Shown piece after piece: positions 26,897-35,413 of a stretch of 64,000 nucleotides of DNA (positions within the stretch are counted from its first letter, which is position 1; each line of letters begins with the position of its first letter). The translations under genes and the position numbers were made by a program. Origin of the DNA: Sphingomicrobium sediminis (GTDB taxonomy: Bacteria > Pseudomonadota > Alphaproteobacteria > Sphingomonadales > Sphingomonadaceae); NCBI RefSeq assembly GCF_023805295.1, contig NZ_JAMSHT010000001.1, forward strand, positions 1,736,001 through 1,800,000, written 5' to 3'. The notes beneath the pieces are model-generated. The model did no database searches. It was not told where the DNA came from and worked only from the letters and a program-made list of their open reading frames with translations.

Positions 26897-29449
26897 ATGT
26901 CCCGGTCGGACGGCGGCCTCGTACGGGCCATTTTAGGGCCCACCAATACCGGCAAGACCCACTTGGCGATCGAGCGGATGTGCGCCCATTCTTCAGGCGT
27001 CATCGGCTTCCCGCTGCGCCTCCTCGCCCGCGAAGTCTATGACCGCGTCGTCAAGTTGAAGGGCGAGAAATCGGTCGCCTTGGTGACCGGCGAGGAACGC
27101 ATCGTCCCGCCCCAGGCGCGCTACGTCTTGTGCACCGCTGAAAGCATGCCGGTCCCCACCGGAACGGGCGAGACCCTGCCCGGCGATCCCGGCGACCTGC
27201 CGCGCGACTTCGCCTTTGCCGCGATCGACGAGGCGCAACTCGGCATCGATCCCGAGCGCGGCCATGTCTTCACCGACCGTATGCTCCGCGCACGCGGGCG
27301 CGAGGAGACGCTGATCCTCGGCTCCGACACGCTGCGCCCGATCATCCGCTCGCTGCTCCCCGAAGCCGAAATCGTCAGCCGCCCGCGTTTTTCGACGCTT
27401 TCCTATGCTGGGGCCTGCAAACTTTCGCGCCTGCCGCCGCGCAGTGCGGTCGTCGCCTTCTCCGCCGAACAGGTCTACGCGCTCGCCGAGATGCTACGCC
27501 GCTTCAAGGGCGGCGCCGCAGTCGTCATGGGCGCGCTCTCACCCGCCACCCGCAATGCGCAGGTCGATCTCTTCCAACGCGGCGAGGTCGACTATCTCGT
27601 CGCCACCGATGCCATCGGCATGGGCCTCAATATGGACGTCAAACATGTCGCCTTTGCCGGCCTCACTAAGTTTGACGGCCGCCGCGAACGCCGCCTGCAC
27701 ATCCCTGAAATGGCGCAGATTGGCGGCCGCGCCGGTCGCCACCAAACCGACGGAACTTTCGGCACGCTGGCCCTCGGCTCTGGCGCCAACCCGGAATTCT
27801 CCGACGAGGAAGTGCACGCCATCGAAGGGCATCACTTCAAGCCCTTGGACAATGTCTACTGGCGCAATGCCGACCTCGACTTCACCAACGTCTCGAGCCT
27901 GATCGCCAGTCTCGAAGTCAAGGCCGATGAGGAGCGCTTGCGCTCGGCGCCGTTGTCGATCGATCTTGCCGTCCTCAAGCATCTGGCCGAGGATCCCCGC
28001 ATCGCCTCAACTCCGGGACAACAGGCACGCATCCTCTGGTCGTGCTGCGGCCTGCCCGATTTTCGCAAGGTCGGCGCCACCCACCATGCCCGCATGGTCA
28101 AGCGCATCTTCTCCTATATTGGCGAGGGTGGGCATATCCCGCACGACTGGTTCGCCGCCGAAGTCGCCCGCCTCGACCAGGTCATGGGCGACATCGAGAC
28201 CTTGGCCGACCGCCTCGCCGGCATTCGCAGCTGGGCCTATATCGCGCAGCGTTCCGACTGGCTCGCCGAACCGGTCCGCTGGGCCGAACGCACGCTAGAG
28301 GTCGAAGCGCGCCTGTCCGATGCCTTGCACGACCGCCTGACCCAACGTTTCGTCGATCGCCGCACCTCGGTCCTGGTCCGCGATATCGGGGCCAAGGGCG
28401 CCGACCAGCTGCCGGTGACAGTCGCCGAAGATGGCGAGGTCATGGTCGGGCCCGAACCGATCGGTCATCTCGCCGGGTTCGAATTTAGCGTCGACCCGCT
28501 CGCCCGACATGCCGACAAGCGTCTCCTGCTCGCCGCTGCCGAACGCCGATTGGGCGAGGAATTGTCGCGCCGCGCGCAAAAGTTGATCGAAGCGCCCGAC
28601 ACCGCCTTTGCCTTTGGCGAGGATGGCGAGCGTGTCGGCATCGCCTGGGAGGGCCATTTGCTCGCCAAGCTCGCGCCCGGTCGCTCGCTCACCGAACCTG
28701 CCGTGAGGACCGTGCGCGCGCTGGACCGTTTGTCTGCGCCGCAGCGCAGCGCCCTGCGCGGGCGTCTCGAACAATGGCTCGACCGCCAGGTGGAACGTCA
28801 TTTGTCGCCGCTACGCCAGCTTGCCGATTCTGCCTCCGATCCCAGCGTATCGGGCAATGTCCGCGCCATCGCGGCGATGCTCGCCGATGCCGGCGGCCAT
28901 CTGCCACGCAAGGAATTGATGAGCGCCATCGGCGCGCTCGAAAAGGAAGACCGCACCGCGCTTCACAAGCTGCGCGTCCGCCTCGGCCCACTCGATGTCT
29001 TCGTCGCGACCTTGTTGAAACCCGGCGCCCAGCAATTGCGCGCTGTCCTTCAGGCGGTGCGCGACGGCACGCAGGTCCCGCTGCTCCCGCAACCCGGCGC
29101 CTCGCTTCTCAACGAGCCGGTCGACGCTTCCGGCGCGAGCCTTGCCTATCGCCGTGTCGGCAAGAGCTGGCTGCGCATCGACCTTGCCGACCGCCTCGCC
29201 GCGCACGCCATGAAGGCACGCGGCAGCAATGCCGACCCGGTGGACATCGCGCTCGCCACGTCCGTTGGCCTTGAGGAAAAGACGCTCGACACGTTGATGA
29301 CGCAGATCGGCTTTGCAAAAGAGAAGAATGCCTATGTCTGGCGCGGGCATCGCCGCAAGAAGAAGCCGCATCCGCACAAGCGCCGCCGTCGCAAGACGAC
29401 ACGTCCCGGCAACGCCTTTGCCGACGCCTTGAAGGACCTCAAGCGCTGA
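26897..29449 (+). CDS. Suv3-like superfamily 2 RNA helicase
   Basis: The start at ATG 26897 gives 850 residues beginning just before the first helicase motif. An ATG 99 bases upstream is in frame but adds a non-conserved leader. Motif I is LGPTNTGKTHLAIERM, motif II AIDEAQL, the C-terminal RecA fold has YLVATDAIGMGLNM, and motif VI is QIGGRAGRH. These match the Suv3 family of mitochondrial and alphaproteobacterial RNA helicases, which act in RNA turnover. A long helical C-terminal part follows, and the last 40 residues are very basic (HRRKKKPHPHKRRRRK), which suggests RNA binding. The next gene, an S4 RNA-binding protein, overlaps its stop. Confidence 0.9.
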   Translation: MSRSDGGLVRAILGPTNTGKTHLAIERMCAHSSGVIGFPLRLLAREVYDRVVKLKGEKSVALVTGEERIVPPQARYVLCTAESMPVPTGTGETLPGDPGDLPRDFAFAAIDEAQLGIDPERGHVFTDRMLRARGREETLILGSDTLRPIIRSLLPEAEIVSRPRFSTLSYAGACKLSRLPPRSAVVAFSAEQVYALAEMLRRFKGGAAVVMGALSPATRNAQVDLFQRGEVDYLVATDAIGMGLNMDVKHVAFAGLTKFDGRRERRLHIPEMAQIGGRAGRHQTDGTFGTLALGSGANPEFSDEEVHAIEGHHFKPLDNVYWRNADLDFTNVSSLIASLEVKADEERLRSAPLSIDLAVLKHLAEDPRIASTPGQQARILWSCCGLPDFRKVGATHHARMVKRIFSYIGEGGHIPHDWFAAEVARLDQVMGDIETLADRLAGIRSWAYIAQRSDWLAEPVRWAERTLEVEARLSDALHDRLTQRFVDRRTSVLVRDIGAKGADQLPVTVAEDGEVMVGPEPIGHLAGFEFSVDPLARHADKRLLLAAAERRLGEELSRRAQKLIEAPDTAFAFGEDGERVGIAWEGHLLAKLAPGRSLTEPAVRTVRALDRLSAPQRSALRGRLEQWLDRQVERHLSPLRQLADSASDPSVSGNVRAIAAMLADAGGHLPRKELMSAIGALEKEDRTALHKLRVRLGPLDVFVATLLKPGAQQLRAVLQAVRDGTQVPLLPQPGASLLNEPVDASGASLAYRRVGKSWLRIDLADRLAAHAMKARGSNADPVDIALATSVGLEEKTLDTLMTQIGFAKEKNAYVWRGHRRKKKPHPHKRRRRKTTRPGNAFADALKDLKR

Positions 29450-29745
29450 GCGAAGAAAGCCTGCGGCTCGACACGCTCTTGTGTCGCCTGCGCCTTGTGA
29501 AGACGCGCGGGCGCGCCCAAAAGCTCATCGAGGAAGGCCGCATCCGATTGGACCGCCAGCGGGTGCTCAAGCATGCCTGTCCGGTGAGCGCCGGACAGGT
29601 GCTGACCCTGCCCCTGGGCGGCGATGTGCAGGTACTCGAAATCCTCGAATTGCCCACCCGTCGCGGGCCCGCCGAGGAGGCTCGCGCCTGCTATCGGCGG
29701 CTAGATGAAAATGCGAACCACTCGCATCAGTCAGCTAGCGATTGA
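29446..29745 (+). CDS. S4 domain RNA-binding protein, apparent CTG start
   Basis: The S4 domain (RLDTLLCRLRLVKTRGRAQKL ... GRIRLDRQRVLKHACPVSAGQVLTL) is clear and resembles the heat-shock RNA-binding protein Hsp15. The full domain begins before the first conventional start in the frame, a TTG at 29479, which would remove the conserved RLD and helix 1. No ATG, GTG or TTG is present between the in-frame stop at 29272 and 29479. CTG at 29446 overlaps the helicase stop as CTGA and has GAAGGA nine bases upstream, so I place the start there (99 residues). Hsp15 recycles stalled 50S subunits. Context suggests RNA metabolism together with the helicase. Confidence 0.75.
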   Translation: MSEESLRLDTLLCRLRLVKTRGRAQKLIEEGRIRLDRQRVLKHACPVSAGQVLTLPLGGDVQVLEILELPTRRGPAEEARACYRRLDENANHSHQSASD

Positions 29746-29815
29746 CAGGCCCGCCTTCCCCTTGCTTGAGAGGGCTTGCTTTGGAAATTGACCGCTTTTC
29801 ACGGGGAAAACACGC

Positions 29816-30154
29816 ATGACCTATCTCGTCACCGATGCCTGCATCAAATGCAAATATATGGACTGTGTCGAGGTCTGTCCGGTCGACTGTTTCTATGAGG
29901 GCGAGAACATGCTCGTCATCAATCCCAACGAGTGCATCGATTGCGGCGTGTGCGAACCCGAATGCCCCGCCGAAGCGATCCTGCCCGATACCGAAGCGGA
30001 CCAGGAAAAGTGGCTCGAGATCAACGCCAAATTCTCCGAGGAATGGCCCAACATCACGGTCAAGAAGGACAGCCCCGCCGATGCCGACGAGCATAAGGGT
30101 GAAGAGGGCAAGTTCGAGAAATACTTCTCGCCGGAGCCCGGTGAGGGCGATTAA
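29816..30154 (+). CDS. fdxA: Seven-iron ferredoxin FdxA
   Basis: The 112-residue protein matches FdxA ferredoxins. The first cluster region is [18 protein letters not shown] and the second is [12 protein letters not shown], giving one 3Fe-4S and one 4Fe-4S cluster as in the Azotobacter FdI type. The C-terminal half is acidic and includes [17 protein letters not shown]. The Suv3 helicase, S4 protein and FdxA order is common in alphaproteobacteria, often followed by a CarD regulator, which is not present here. It is a cytoplasmic electron carrier. Confidence 0.96.
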   Translation: MTYLVTDACIKCKYMDCVEVCPVDCFYEGENMLVINPNECIDCGVCEPECPAEAILPDTEADQEKWLEINAKFSEEWPNITVKKDSPADADEHKGEEGKFEKYFSPEPGEGD

Positions 30155-30180
30155 GCCAAAAACGCGCCCGGTGAGGGCGA
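30136..30180 (+). repeat. 15-bp direct repeat at the end of fdxA
   Basis: GCCCGGTGAGGGCGA occurs at 30136-30150, in the last codons of fdxA, and again at 30166-30180 in the spacer. The two copies are 30 bases apart. It looks like a small local duplication. No function is evident. Confidence 0.7.
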
Positions 30181-30237
30181 CGACACGGAACCGAAACGAG
30201 CGTCGGCGCGCTTGAACCCCTTAAACAGGGGATTTCC

Positions 30238-31104
30238 ATGCGTATCGTCGCCAGCCTGATTGCCAGCCTTGTCGTCCTGCCCGGCCTTGCCGCCGCGCAG
30301 GAGCGTCCGTCCGCGCCCGAAGCCGCCCTGCCCGACGGCCCGCCACCTGCGGGCCAGCGCGGCGACAGCTACACGATCGGGGCCGGCATCATCTACCTGC
30401 CCGACTATCAGGGCTCGGACGATTATCGCATCATTCCGGGCGGCGCCTTTCGCGCGGATATCGGCGACATCGAATTGCAGACCAAGGGCCTGAAACTCTA
30501 TGCCGAGCTGATGCCCGACAGTGACGAGCAGGTTTCGTTCACCGCGGGCACCATCGTCGGCGTGCGGTTCGGGCGTGACGGGGTCGAGGACCCGGTGGTC
30601 GACCAGCTCGACAATACCGGCACCGCGATTGAGGTCGGCGGCTTCGCCGGCATCAGCATCTCCGGCATCACCAACCCCTATGACAATGTGACTGCACGTA
30701 TCGAGGTCGTGCGCGACGTCAATGGTGCGCATGACAGCTTCGTCGTCACCCCTGCCATCGACCTCTCCACGCCTTTGTCGCGCGCCACCTTCGTGAGCCT
30801 CGGCTTCAGCCTCGACATTGTCGGCGACAATTATGCCGACACCTATTTCGGCGTGACGCCTGCCGAAGCCGCCGAAATTCCGGAACTTGCCGCCTACGAT
30901 CCCGATGGCGGCGGGGTGAAGAGCTGGGGCGCGACCCTGGTCGTCGGCCACAGCCTCGAGGGCGACATTCGCGGCGGCTGGTCGCTGTTCGGCCTTGCCG
31001 GCTATTCGCGCCTGCTCGGCGATTTCGCCGCCAGCCCGCTGGTCGCCGAGCGCGGCAGCGCAGACCAGTTCATTGCCGGTGGCGGGATCGGATACAGCTT
31101 CTAG
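30238..31104 (+). CDS. MipA/OmpV family outer-membrane protein
   Basis: A 288-residue protein with a signal peptide (MRIVASLIASLVVLPGLAAAQ) and a barrel of alternating strands. The family region opens with YTIGAGIIYLPDYQGSDDYRIIPGGAF and ends with the terminal motif GGGIGYSF, which fits outer-membrane insertion. MipA/OmpV proteins are porin-like, and some act as scaffolds for murein enzymes. The gene stands alone between fdxA and an EF-hand gene. The ATG at 30238 is preceded by a weak GGGGA site. Confidence 0.88.
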   Translation: MRIVASLIASLVVLPGLAAAQERPSAPEAALPDGPPPAGQRGDSYTIGAGIIYLPDYQGSDDYRIIPGGAFRADIGDIELQTKGLKLYAELMPDSDEQVSFTAGTIVGVRFGRDGVEDPVVDQLDNTGTAIEVGGFAGISISGITNPYDNVTARIEVVRDVNGAHDSFVVTPAIDLSTPLSRATFVSLGFSLDIVGDNYADTYFGVTPAEAAEIPELAAYDPDGGGVKSWGATLVVGHSLEGDIRGGWSLFGLAGYSRLLGDFAASPLVAERGSADQFIAGGGIGYSF

Positions 31105-31165
31105 TCAGCTTGGTGCTGCACTGTTAGCGTCCTCGACCTCACCAGAATCATTCGGGGGAACACCC

Positions 31166-31651
31166 ATGCTCGTATCCAGTATCGTCCTTGCCGCCGCGCT
31201 CCAGCAGGCGCAGCCCGCGCAGCAGGGACCGCAACCCATCACCCGTGCCAATTATACGACGCAGCTCGATGCCCGCTTCGCCACGCTCGATGCCAACGCC
31301 AATGGCGCGCTCGACAGTGCCGAGCTCGAAGCCAGCCAGATGCGCCGCAATGCCCGCGTCGAGGCCAATGCCCGCGCCCGCCGTGCTGCGCAGTTCAGCA
31401 ATATCGATGCTAACAAGGACGGCGTCGTCAGCCTCGATGAATGGCACGCCGCCGCGCCGCAGGTGAACCTGCCCCCGGTCGATGCCAGCGCCGCCATGGC
31501 CCGCCTCGACAGCGACAGCGACGGCCAGGTCACGATCACCGAATATCGCAGCGTCCAGCTCGCCAGCTTCGACCGCCTCGACACCAACAATGACGGTGTC
31601 GTCAGCCCGGCCGAACGCCAGGCCCAGCGCAGCGACGACGACGACGAATAG
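31166..31651 (+). CDS. Exported EF-hand calcium-binding protein
   Basis: The ATG at 31166 follows GGGGGA. The 161-residue product has a short hydrophobic N-terminus (MLVSSIVLAAALQQAQ) and four EF-hand loops: DANANGALDSAE, DANKDGVVSLDE, DSDSDGQVTITE and DTNNDGVVSPAE. All have Asp/Asn and Glu at the calcium positions. It ends in an acidic run (RSDDDDE). It is probably periplasmic and binds calcium. Paired EF-hand proteins of this kind are common in sphingomonads, but their roles are not known. Confidence 0.88.
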   Translation: MLVSSIVLAAALQQAQPAQQGPQPITRANYTTQLDARFATLDANANGALDSAELEASQMRRNARVEANARARRAAQFSNIDANKDGVVSLDEWHAAAPQVNLPPVDASAAMARLDSDSDGQVTITEYRSVQLASFDRLDTNNDGVVSPAERQAQRSDDDDE

Positions 31652-31674
31652 GTCGAACCCAAGTCGACCAAGAG

Positions 31675-31716
31675 AAAGGGGCGCCCCGCACATCCGCGGG
31701 ACGCCCCTTTTCTTTT
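31675..31716 (+). terminator. Rho-independent terminator after the EF-hand gene
   Basis: The arms at 31675-31689 and 31696-31710 (AAAGGGGCG.CCCGC with its complement, one mismatch) enclose a 6-base loop and are followed by TTCTTTT. It lies between convergent genes and may also serve the S9 peptidase gene on the other strand. Confidence 0.82.
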
Positions 31717-31730
31717 GCGTCGGCTAGTGC

Positions 31731-33770
31731 CTAGTCGACCGCACCATCGGCCAGTTCGACCCGCGACGGCGGCAGCGGCGCATCGCGGTCGCCCGTTTTC
31801 AGGTAGGTGTCGAACCAGCGCATCATGCGCAGGTTATAGTCATATTGCGATGCTGCCAGCCGGTTGCCATGGCCTTCGCCCGGATAGAGGACGAGGCGCA
31901 CCGGCGTGTCGGTCCGCACCTTGATGTTGCGATAAAGCTCGTAGCTCTGGCTCGGCGCGACGCGCGTATCTTCCTCGCCATGCATGATGAGGATCGGCGT
32001 ATCGGCCTGGCCCGCATAGGTAATCGGCGAGACCTCGAGCATGCCTTCCCAATCGTCCCACGGCCATTTGCGCGAGTGAACGTTGTACATCTCGTAAGGA
32101 ATGTCGGTCGTGCCGAATTTCGAGATCTGGTTGGAAATGCCGACGAACATCACGCTCGCGGCCCATTCCTCGCTCTGCGCCGTGGCGGCCCAGGCCGAGG
32201 CGTAGCCGCCATAGCTGCCGCCGGTAATGCCGACGCGGTCGCCGTCGATAAGGCCCTCGGCGACCATCGCGCGCTTGGCGTCGACGAGGTCGTTGAATTC
32301 CTTGCCGGCATAATCGTTCTGGTGCTGCTTGGAGAAAGCCGTGCCGTAGGCGGTCGAGCCGCGATAGTTGGGCAGGAAAACGGCATAGCCCTGGCCGGCA
32401 GCGACCTGGCCAGGACCCGAATAGTTGGTCACCCAGCCATTGGATTCATGCGCTTCGGGGCCGCCATGGACATCCATGATGAGCGGCGAGCCGCCTGGCG
32501 CGAACCCGCCCACCGGCTCGATCAGCACGCCTTCGATCTGCTGTCCGTCGCGCGCCGTATAGGTATAAGCGCGCTGCTCGCCGAAGGTGATGTCTGTGAG
32601 CCACGGATTGCTGTTGGTCCAGCGGGTGAAGCGGCCGTCGCTCACGCTGAACAATTCGGTCGGGTGACGGGGACTTGAGGCGCGCACGACAAGCGCACCG
32701 CCCTCGGCGTCGACCGACGACAGGATCAGGTTGCCCGGATCATATTCGGCATCGACGCTGCCATCTTCATTATAGACACGCAGCAGGCTGTCGACGCCCT
32801 GGTGGATGACAACGGCAAGATCGCCATTGCCGAGCCATTCGGCGTCGACCGCGGCTTCGGGGTCACCGGCGTTGAGAGCGCGGAAAGTGCCGTCGGCGAC
32901 ATTAACGAGGTGCAGCGTCGTCGCCGCGGGGTCGTTCATGTCGACACCGGCGATCAGCGAGAGCTGCGATCCGTCGGGCGAGATTTCGACGTCGCCAATC
33001 TTGCCCGGGGTGGCGACCACGGCGGTCACGTTGCCGGTCGCAAGGTCGACGATATTGACCCGCTTCGAGGTGTAGCTGTCATCGACATTGGGCGTCGGCG
33101 CCGTGTCGATGATGGCGAAGCGGCCATTGTCCGAAATGTCGAACGCGCTGACATAGCCCGGCACCGAAATCTCGGTCGGCATGGCGTCCATCTCGTCACC
33201 GACATTGGCGACGAACATGCGGTTGAGGCGCGCTTCTTCTTCGTAGACGATGGCGTTGAAGCCGGCCTTGGCTTCCTTGGCGCGCTGCTTGTCCTCATCG
33301 GCGCCGACCAGCATGTAGATGCGACTGCCGTCGGGGCTCCAGGCATAGCTGCGCACGCCCGCACCATCGACGCCGGCAATCTTTTTCCAAGCACCGCCGT
33401 CGACCGGCATGGCGTAGACCGCCGTATCGCCACCTGGCTCGCGGTGGGTGAAGCTGATCATGCTGCCGTCGGGCGAGAAGGCGACGCCGCCCGCGCTCAT
33501 GCCTTCGGGAAGATAAGCACGCGCTTCGCCCGGCGCAGTCGCGACCATCAGCGTCGCGCTATAGCCGCCATTCTTTTCGCCGCTGGCCACATCGGGGGTG
33601 CCGCCAACCTGGTAGGCGACATGTTCGCCGGTCGGGGACACGGCAACGGCGCCAATGCTTTCGATCTTCGAGACATCTTCGGGGGTCATCGGTCGGGCCA
33701 GCGCGGGGCTGGCGACGATCATCGCGCCGATGGCACTGGCAGCGGCAAGCTTGAAAGACTTCAACTTCAT
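31731..33770 (-). CDS. S9 family serine peptidase (prolyl oligopeptidase/DPP-like), exported
   Basis: The ATG at 33770 gives 679 residues with a signal peptide (KLAAASAIGAMIVASPALA). Residues 30-420 form a beta-propeller of WD40/TolB-like blades (VAVSPTGEHVAYQVGG, AWSPDGSRIYMLVGAD, VEISPDGSQLSLIAG). The C-terminal alpha/beta-hydrolase has the nucleophile motif GGSYGGYASAW and the acid and base segments MHGEEDTRVAPSQS and YPGEGHGNRLA. It would cleave peptides in the periplasm. S9 peptidases of this type are numerous in sphingomonads and take part in oligopeptide use. The AGGAG ribosome site is very close to the ATG. Confidence 0.92.
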   Translation of the reverse strand: MKLKSFKLAAASAIGAMIVASPALARPMTPEDVSKIESIGAVAVSPTGEHVAYQVGGTPDVASGEKNGGYSATLMVATAPGEARAYLPEGMSAGGVAFSPDGSMISFTHREPGGDTAVYAMPVDGGAWKKIAGVDGAGVRSYAWSPDGSRIYMLVGADEDKQRAKEAKAGFNAIVYEEEARLNRMFVANVGDEMDAMPTEISVPGYVSAFDISDNGRFAIIDTAPTPNVDDSYTSKRVNIVDLATGNVTAVVATPGKIGDVEISPDGSQLSLIAGVDMNDPAATTLHLVNVADGTFRALNAGDPEAAVDAEWLGNGDLAVVIHQGVDSLLRVYNEDGSVDAEYDPGNLILSSVDAEGGALVVRASSPRHPTELFSVSDGRFTRWTNSNPWLTDITFGEQRAYTYTARDGQQIEGVLIEPVGGFAPGGSPLIMDVHGGPEAHESNGWVTNYSGPGQVAAGQGYAVFLPNYRGSTAYGTAFSKQHQNDYAGKEFNDLVDAKRAMVAEGLIDGDRVGITGGSYGGYASAWAATAQSEEWAASVMFVGISNQISKFGTTDIPYEMYNVHSRKWPWDDWEGMLEVSPITYAGQADTPILIMHGEEDTRVAPSQSYELYRNIKVRTDTPVRLVLYPGEGHGNRLAASQYDYNLRMMRWFDTYLKTGDRDAPLPPSRVELADGAVD

Positions 33771-33850
33771 TCTCCTGAACAATTGCGTTCGTTCGCGTGG
33801 CGCGCACCCTAACGGCCGCATTTCAAAAGGCAAAGGTGGGCCAAAGGGAA

Positions 33851-33880
33851 AGGGGCGGCGCCATTTCTGGCACCGCCCCT
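33851..33880 (-). terminator. Terminator of the QNGTTV-repeat gene
   Basis: The arms AGGGGCGG/CCGCCCCT plus an inner GCCA/TGGC form a 13-bp stem with one mismatch and a 4-base loop (33851-33880). On the minus strand it is followed by TTCCCTTT. It lies 32 bases after the stop of the gene that ends at 33912. Confidence 0.65.
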
Positions 33881-33911
33881 CCCTCACGATCCCGGCGTCA
33901 GGCCGGTCGGT

Positions 33912-35147
33912 CTATTTCTTGATCGACAGGCGATCGAACTTGACCTTGCCCGCCCCACCGGCACCGCCGGTCGAGGAGCCGATATTGGTCGAGTTTTCGG
34001 CCTTCACACTGAACTCGGTCAGTTCGAAGCCCTTATCGGCGGCGCGCGCCGCCTGCACGGCCGGCAGCAGGAGGCCGATCAGGATGGCTTCGCCGTCCTG
34101 CGGGGCCTGGATCTCGCTTGCCGTCGCGACGGTGGTGCCGTTCTGGACGAGCTTGCCTTCGGCGCACGCGGCAGGAACGTTATATTCGTTCCGCACCCGC
34201 GACCATTCGGCGCGCTCGGCATCGCCAAGATTGGCGAGGATTTCATCGGCAGTGGCAACCGTGGTGCCGTTCTGGACCAGCTTGCACAGGCCCGGACCGA
34301 CGATGATGTCGTCGCGGCCGTCGCCATTGACGTCGCCCGAGGCCACGAACACGCCGCCATTATAAGCGCTGTCGCTCATCGACTGGATGATGATCCAGTC
34401 CTTATGGCCATCATCGGTCGCTTCGCCGGCATATTTGCTGCCTTCTTCGACCTTCCAGGTGGCCTCGACCTTGCCCTTGGCTGCGTTGCCGCCACCGACG
34501 CTGAAATACATGAATGCGTCCTGCGGTTCGGCATCGGCGCGCTGCGGGATGACCGGGGCCTGGACGGTGTCGGCGGTCGGGACCGTCGTGCCGTTCTGGC
34601 TCATACCGGCACGCGCCGGCGCGGCCGAAGCATTGACTGTGGCGCGGGCACGGGCACGGCCACGACCGATCTGTGCGGGCGCTTCCTGCTCGAGCTCGGG
34701 CGCAAGCACTTCATCGGCGGTGGGCACGGTGGTGCCATTCTGGCTCATGCCGGCAGCAGCCTGGCCGAAGATGATTTCGGTCGAGCCGTCGGCATGGACG
34801 ATGATCACGTCCATGACACCATCGGCATTGATATCGGCGGTGGTCATGCTGGCACCGGCCTGGACAGTATTGGCCGTCGGAACGGTGGTGCCGTTCTGGC
34901 TCATGCCGCTTTCGCTTGCCGAGGCGCCTTCTTCCTCGCCGAATGCGACGGTGGCGACGAGATCGCCGGCCGGCGCATTGTCACGCACGAGGTTGCGCGC
35001 TTCCTTCTCGACCATCTTGGTCGCTTCCTTCTTGAGGAAGTCGAAGGGGCCGGTTTCGGCATGCGCCGGGGCGCAAGTGAGGCCGAACGCGCCAATGGCG
35101 AGGGCCGCTACAGTCGTCTTCAGTCCGTTTTCGAAATTGCTGTTCAT
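33912..35147 (-). CDS. Exported protein with five QNGTTV repeats, VCBS-like repeats and split Hcp-like segments
   Basis: A 411-residue protein with a signal peptide (VAALAIGAFGLTCAPAHA). The motif QNGTTV[PA]TA occurs five times, at residues 84, 136, 184, 292 and 335. The first three copies are preceded by GMS and the last two by KLV. Two FG-GAP/VCBS-like stretches (DINADGVMDVIIVHADG at about 105 and DVNGDGRDDIIVGPG at about 272) suggest calcium-binding blades. GEATDDGHKDWIIIQS (241-256) and GGAGGAGKVKFDRLSIKK (394-411) resemble pieces of the type VI Hcp tube fold, separated and cut short. I do not recognise the protein as a whole. No type VI genes are nearby. Confidence 0.75.
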   Translation of the reverse strand: MNSNFENGLKTTVAALAIGAFGLTCAPAHAETGPFDFLKKEATKMVEKEARNLVRDNAPAGDLVATVAFGEEEGASASESGMSQNGTTVPTANTVQAGASMTTADINADGVMDVIIVHADGSTEIIFGQAAAGMSQNGTTVPTADEVLAPELEQEAPAQIGRGRARARATVNASAAPARAGMSQNGTTVPTADTVQAPVIPQRADAEPQDAFMYFSVGGGNAAKGKVEATWKVEEGSKYAGEATDDGHKDWIIIQSMSDSAYNGGVFVASGDVNGDGRDDIIVGPGLCKLVQNGTTVATADEILANLGDAERAEWSRVRNEYNVPAACAEGKLVQNGTTVATASEIQAPQDGEAILIGLLLPAVQAARAADKGFELTEFSVKAENSTNIGSSTGGAGGAGKVKFDRLSIKK

Positions 35148-35203
35148 TGTTCTGCTCCTTGGGTTCGTTGTTCTTGTGTTGGTCGTTCAGGGAATGATGG
35201 GAT

Positions 35204-35234
35204 GCGGGAGGGGCCCTGGGTGGGCCCCTCCCGC
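35204..35234 (-). terminator. 13-bp perfect hairpin between two minus-strand genes
   Basis: The arms GCGGGAGGGGCCC and GGGCCCCTCCCGC enclose a 5-base loop. It is 11 bases after the stop of the 55-residue membrane protein gene and about 57 bases before the start of the QNGTTV gene. It has no T tract. It could be an attenuator or mRNA stabiliser. Confidence 0.5.
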
Positions 35235-35245
35235 CGGGAGTGGTG

Positions 35246-35413
35246 TCATCGGTCGGCCACCGGCACTGCCGCGATCTCCATGCCCGCTCCGGGGGATCCG
35301 GCCTTGCTGCCGGCGGGGAGGGCAAGGATCAGCGACCCGATCAAAGCGAGGCCGATGGCGCCGGTCAGGGCGCGGCGGGCGCTGGCTTCATATCTGTCGT
35401 TCCGCTCGAACAT
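35246..35413 (-). CDS. Small single-pass membrane protein (55 residues)
   Basis: The ATG at 35413 has AAGGA nine bases upstream. The product starts MFERNDRYEASARRALTG, which is basic and cytoplasmic. It has one hydrophobic helix (AIGLALIGSLILALPA) and a short tail ending EIAAVPVADR. It lies upstream of the QNGTTV gene on the same strand and is divergent from the histidine kinase. I do not recognise it. It may be a small partner of either neighbour. Confidence 0.55.
   Translation of the reverse strand: MFERNDRYEASARRALTGAIGLALIGSLILALPAGSKAGSPGAGMEIAAVPVADR

Noticed and set aside
34070..34100. ILIGLLLPAVQAAR in the QNGTTV protein resembles the DUF1559 pseudopilin signature of Planctomycetes
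   Set aside because: It is near the C-terminus, not in an N-terminal pilin helix, and the rest of DUF1559 is absent. The likeness is probably accidental.
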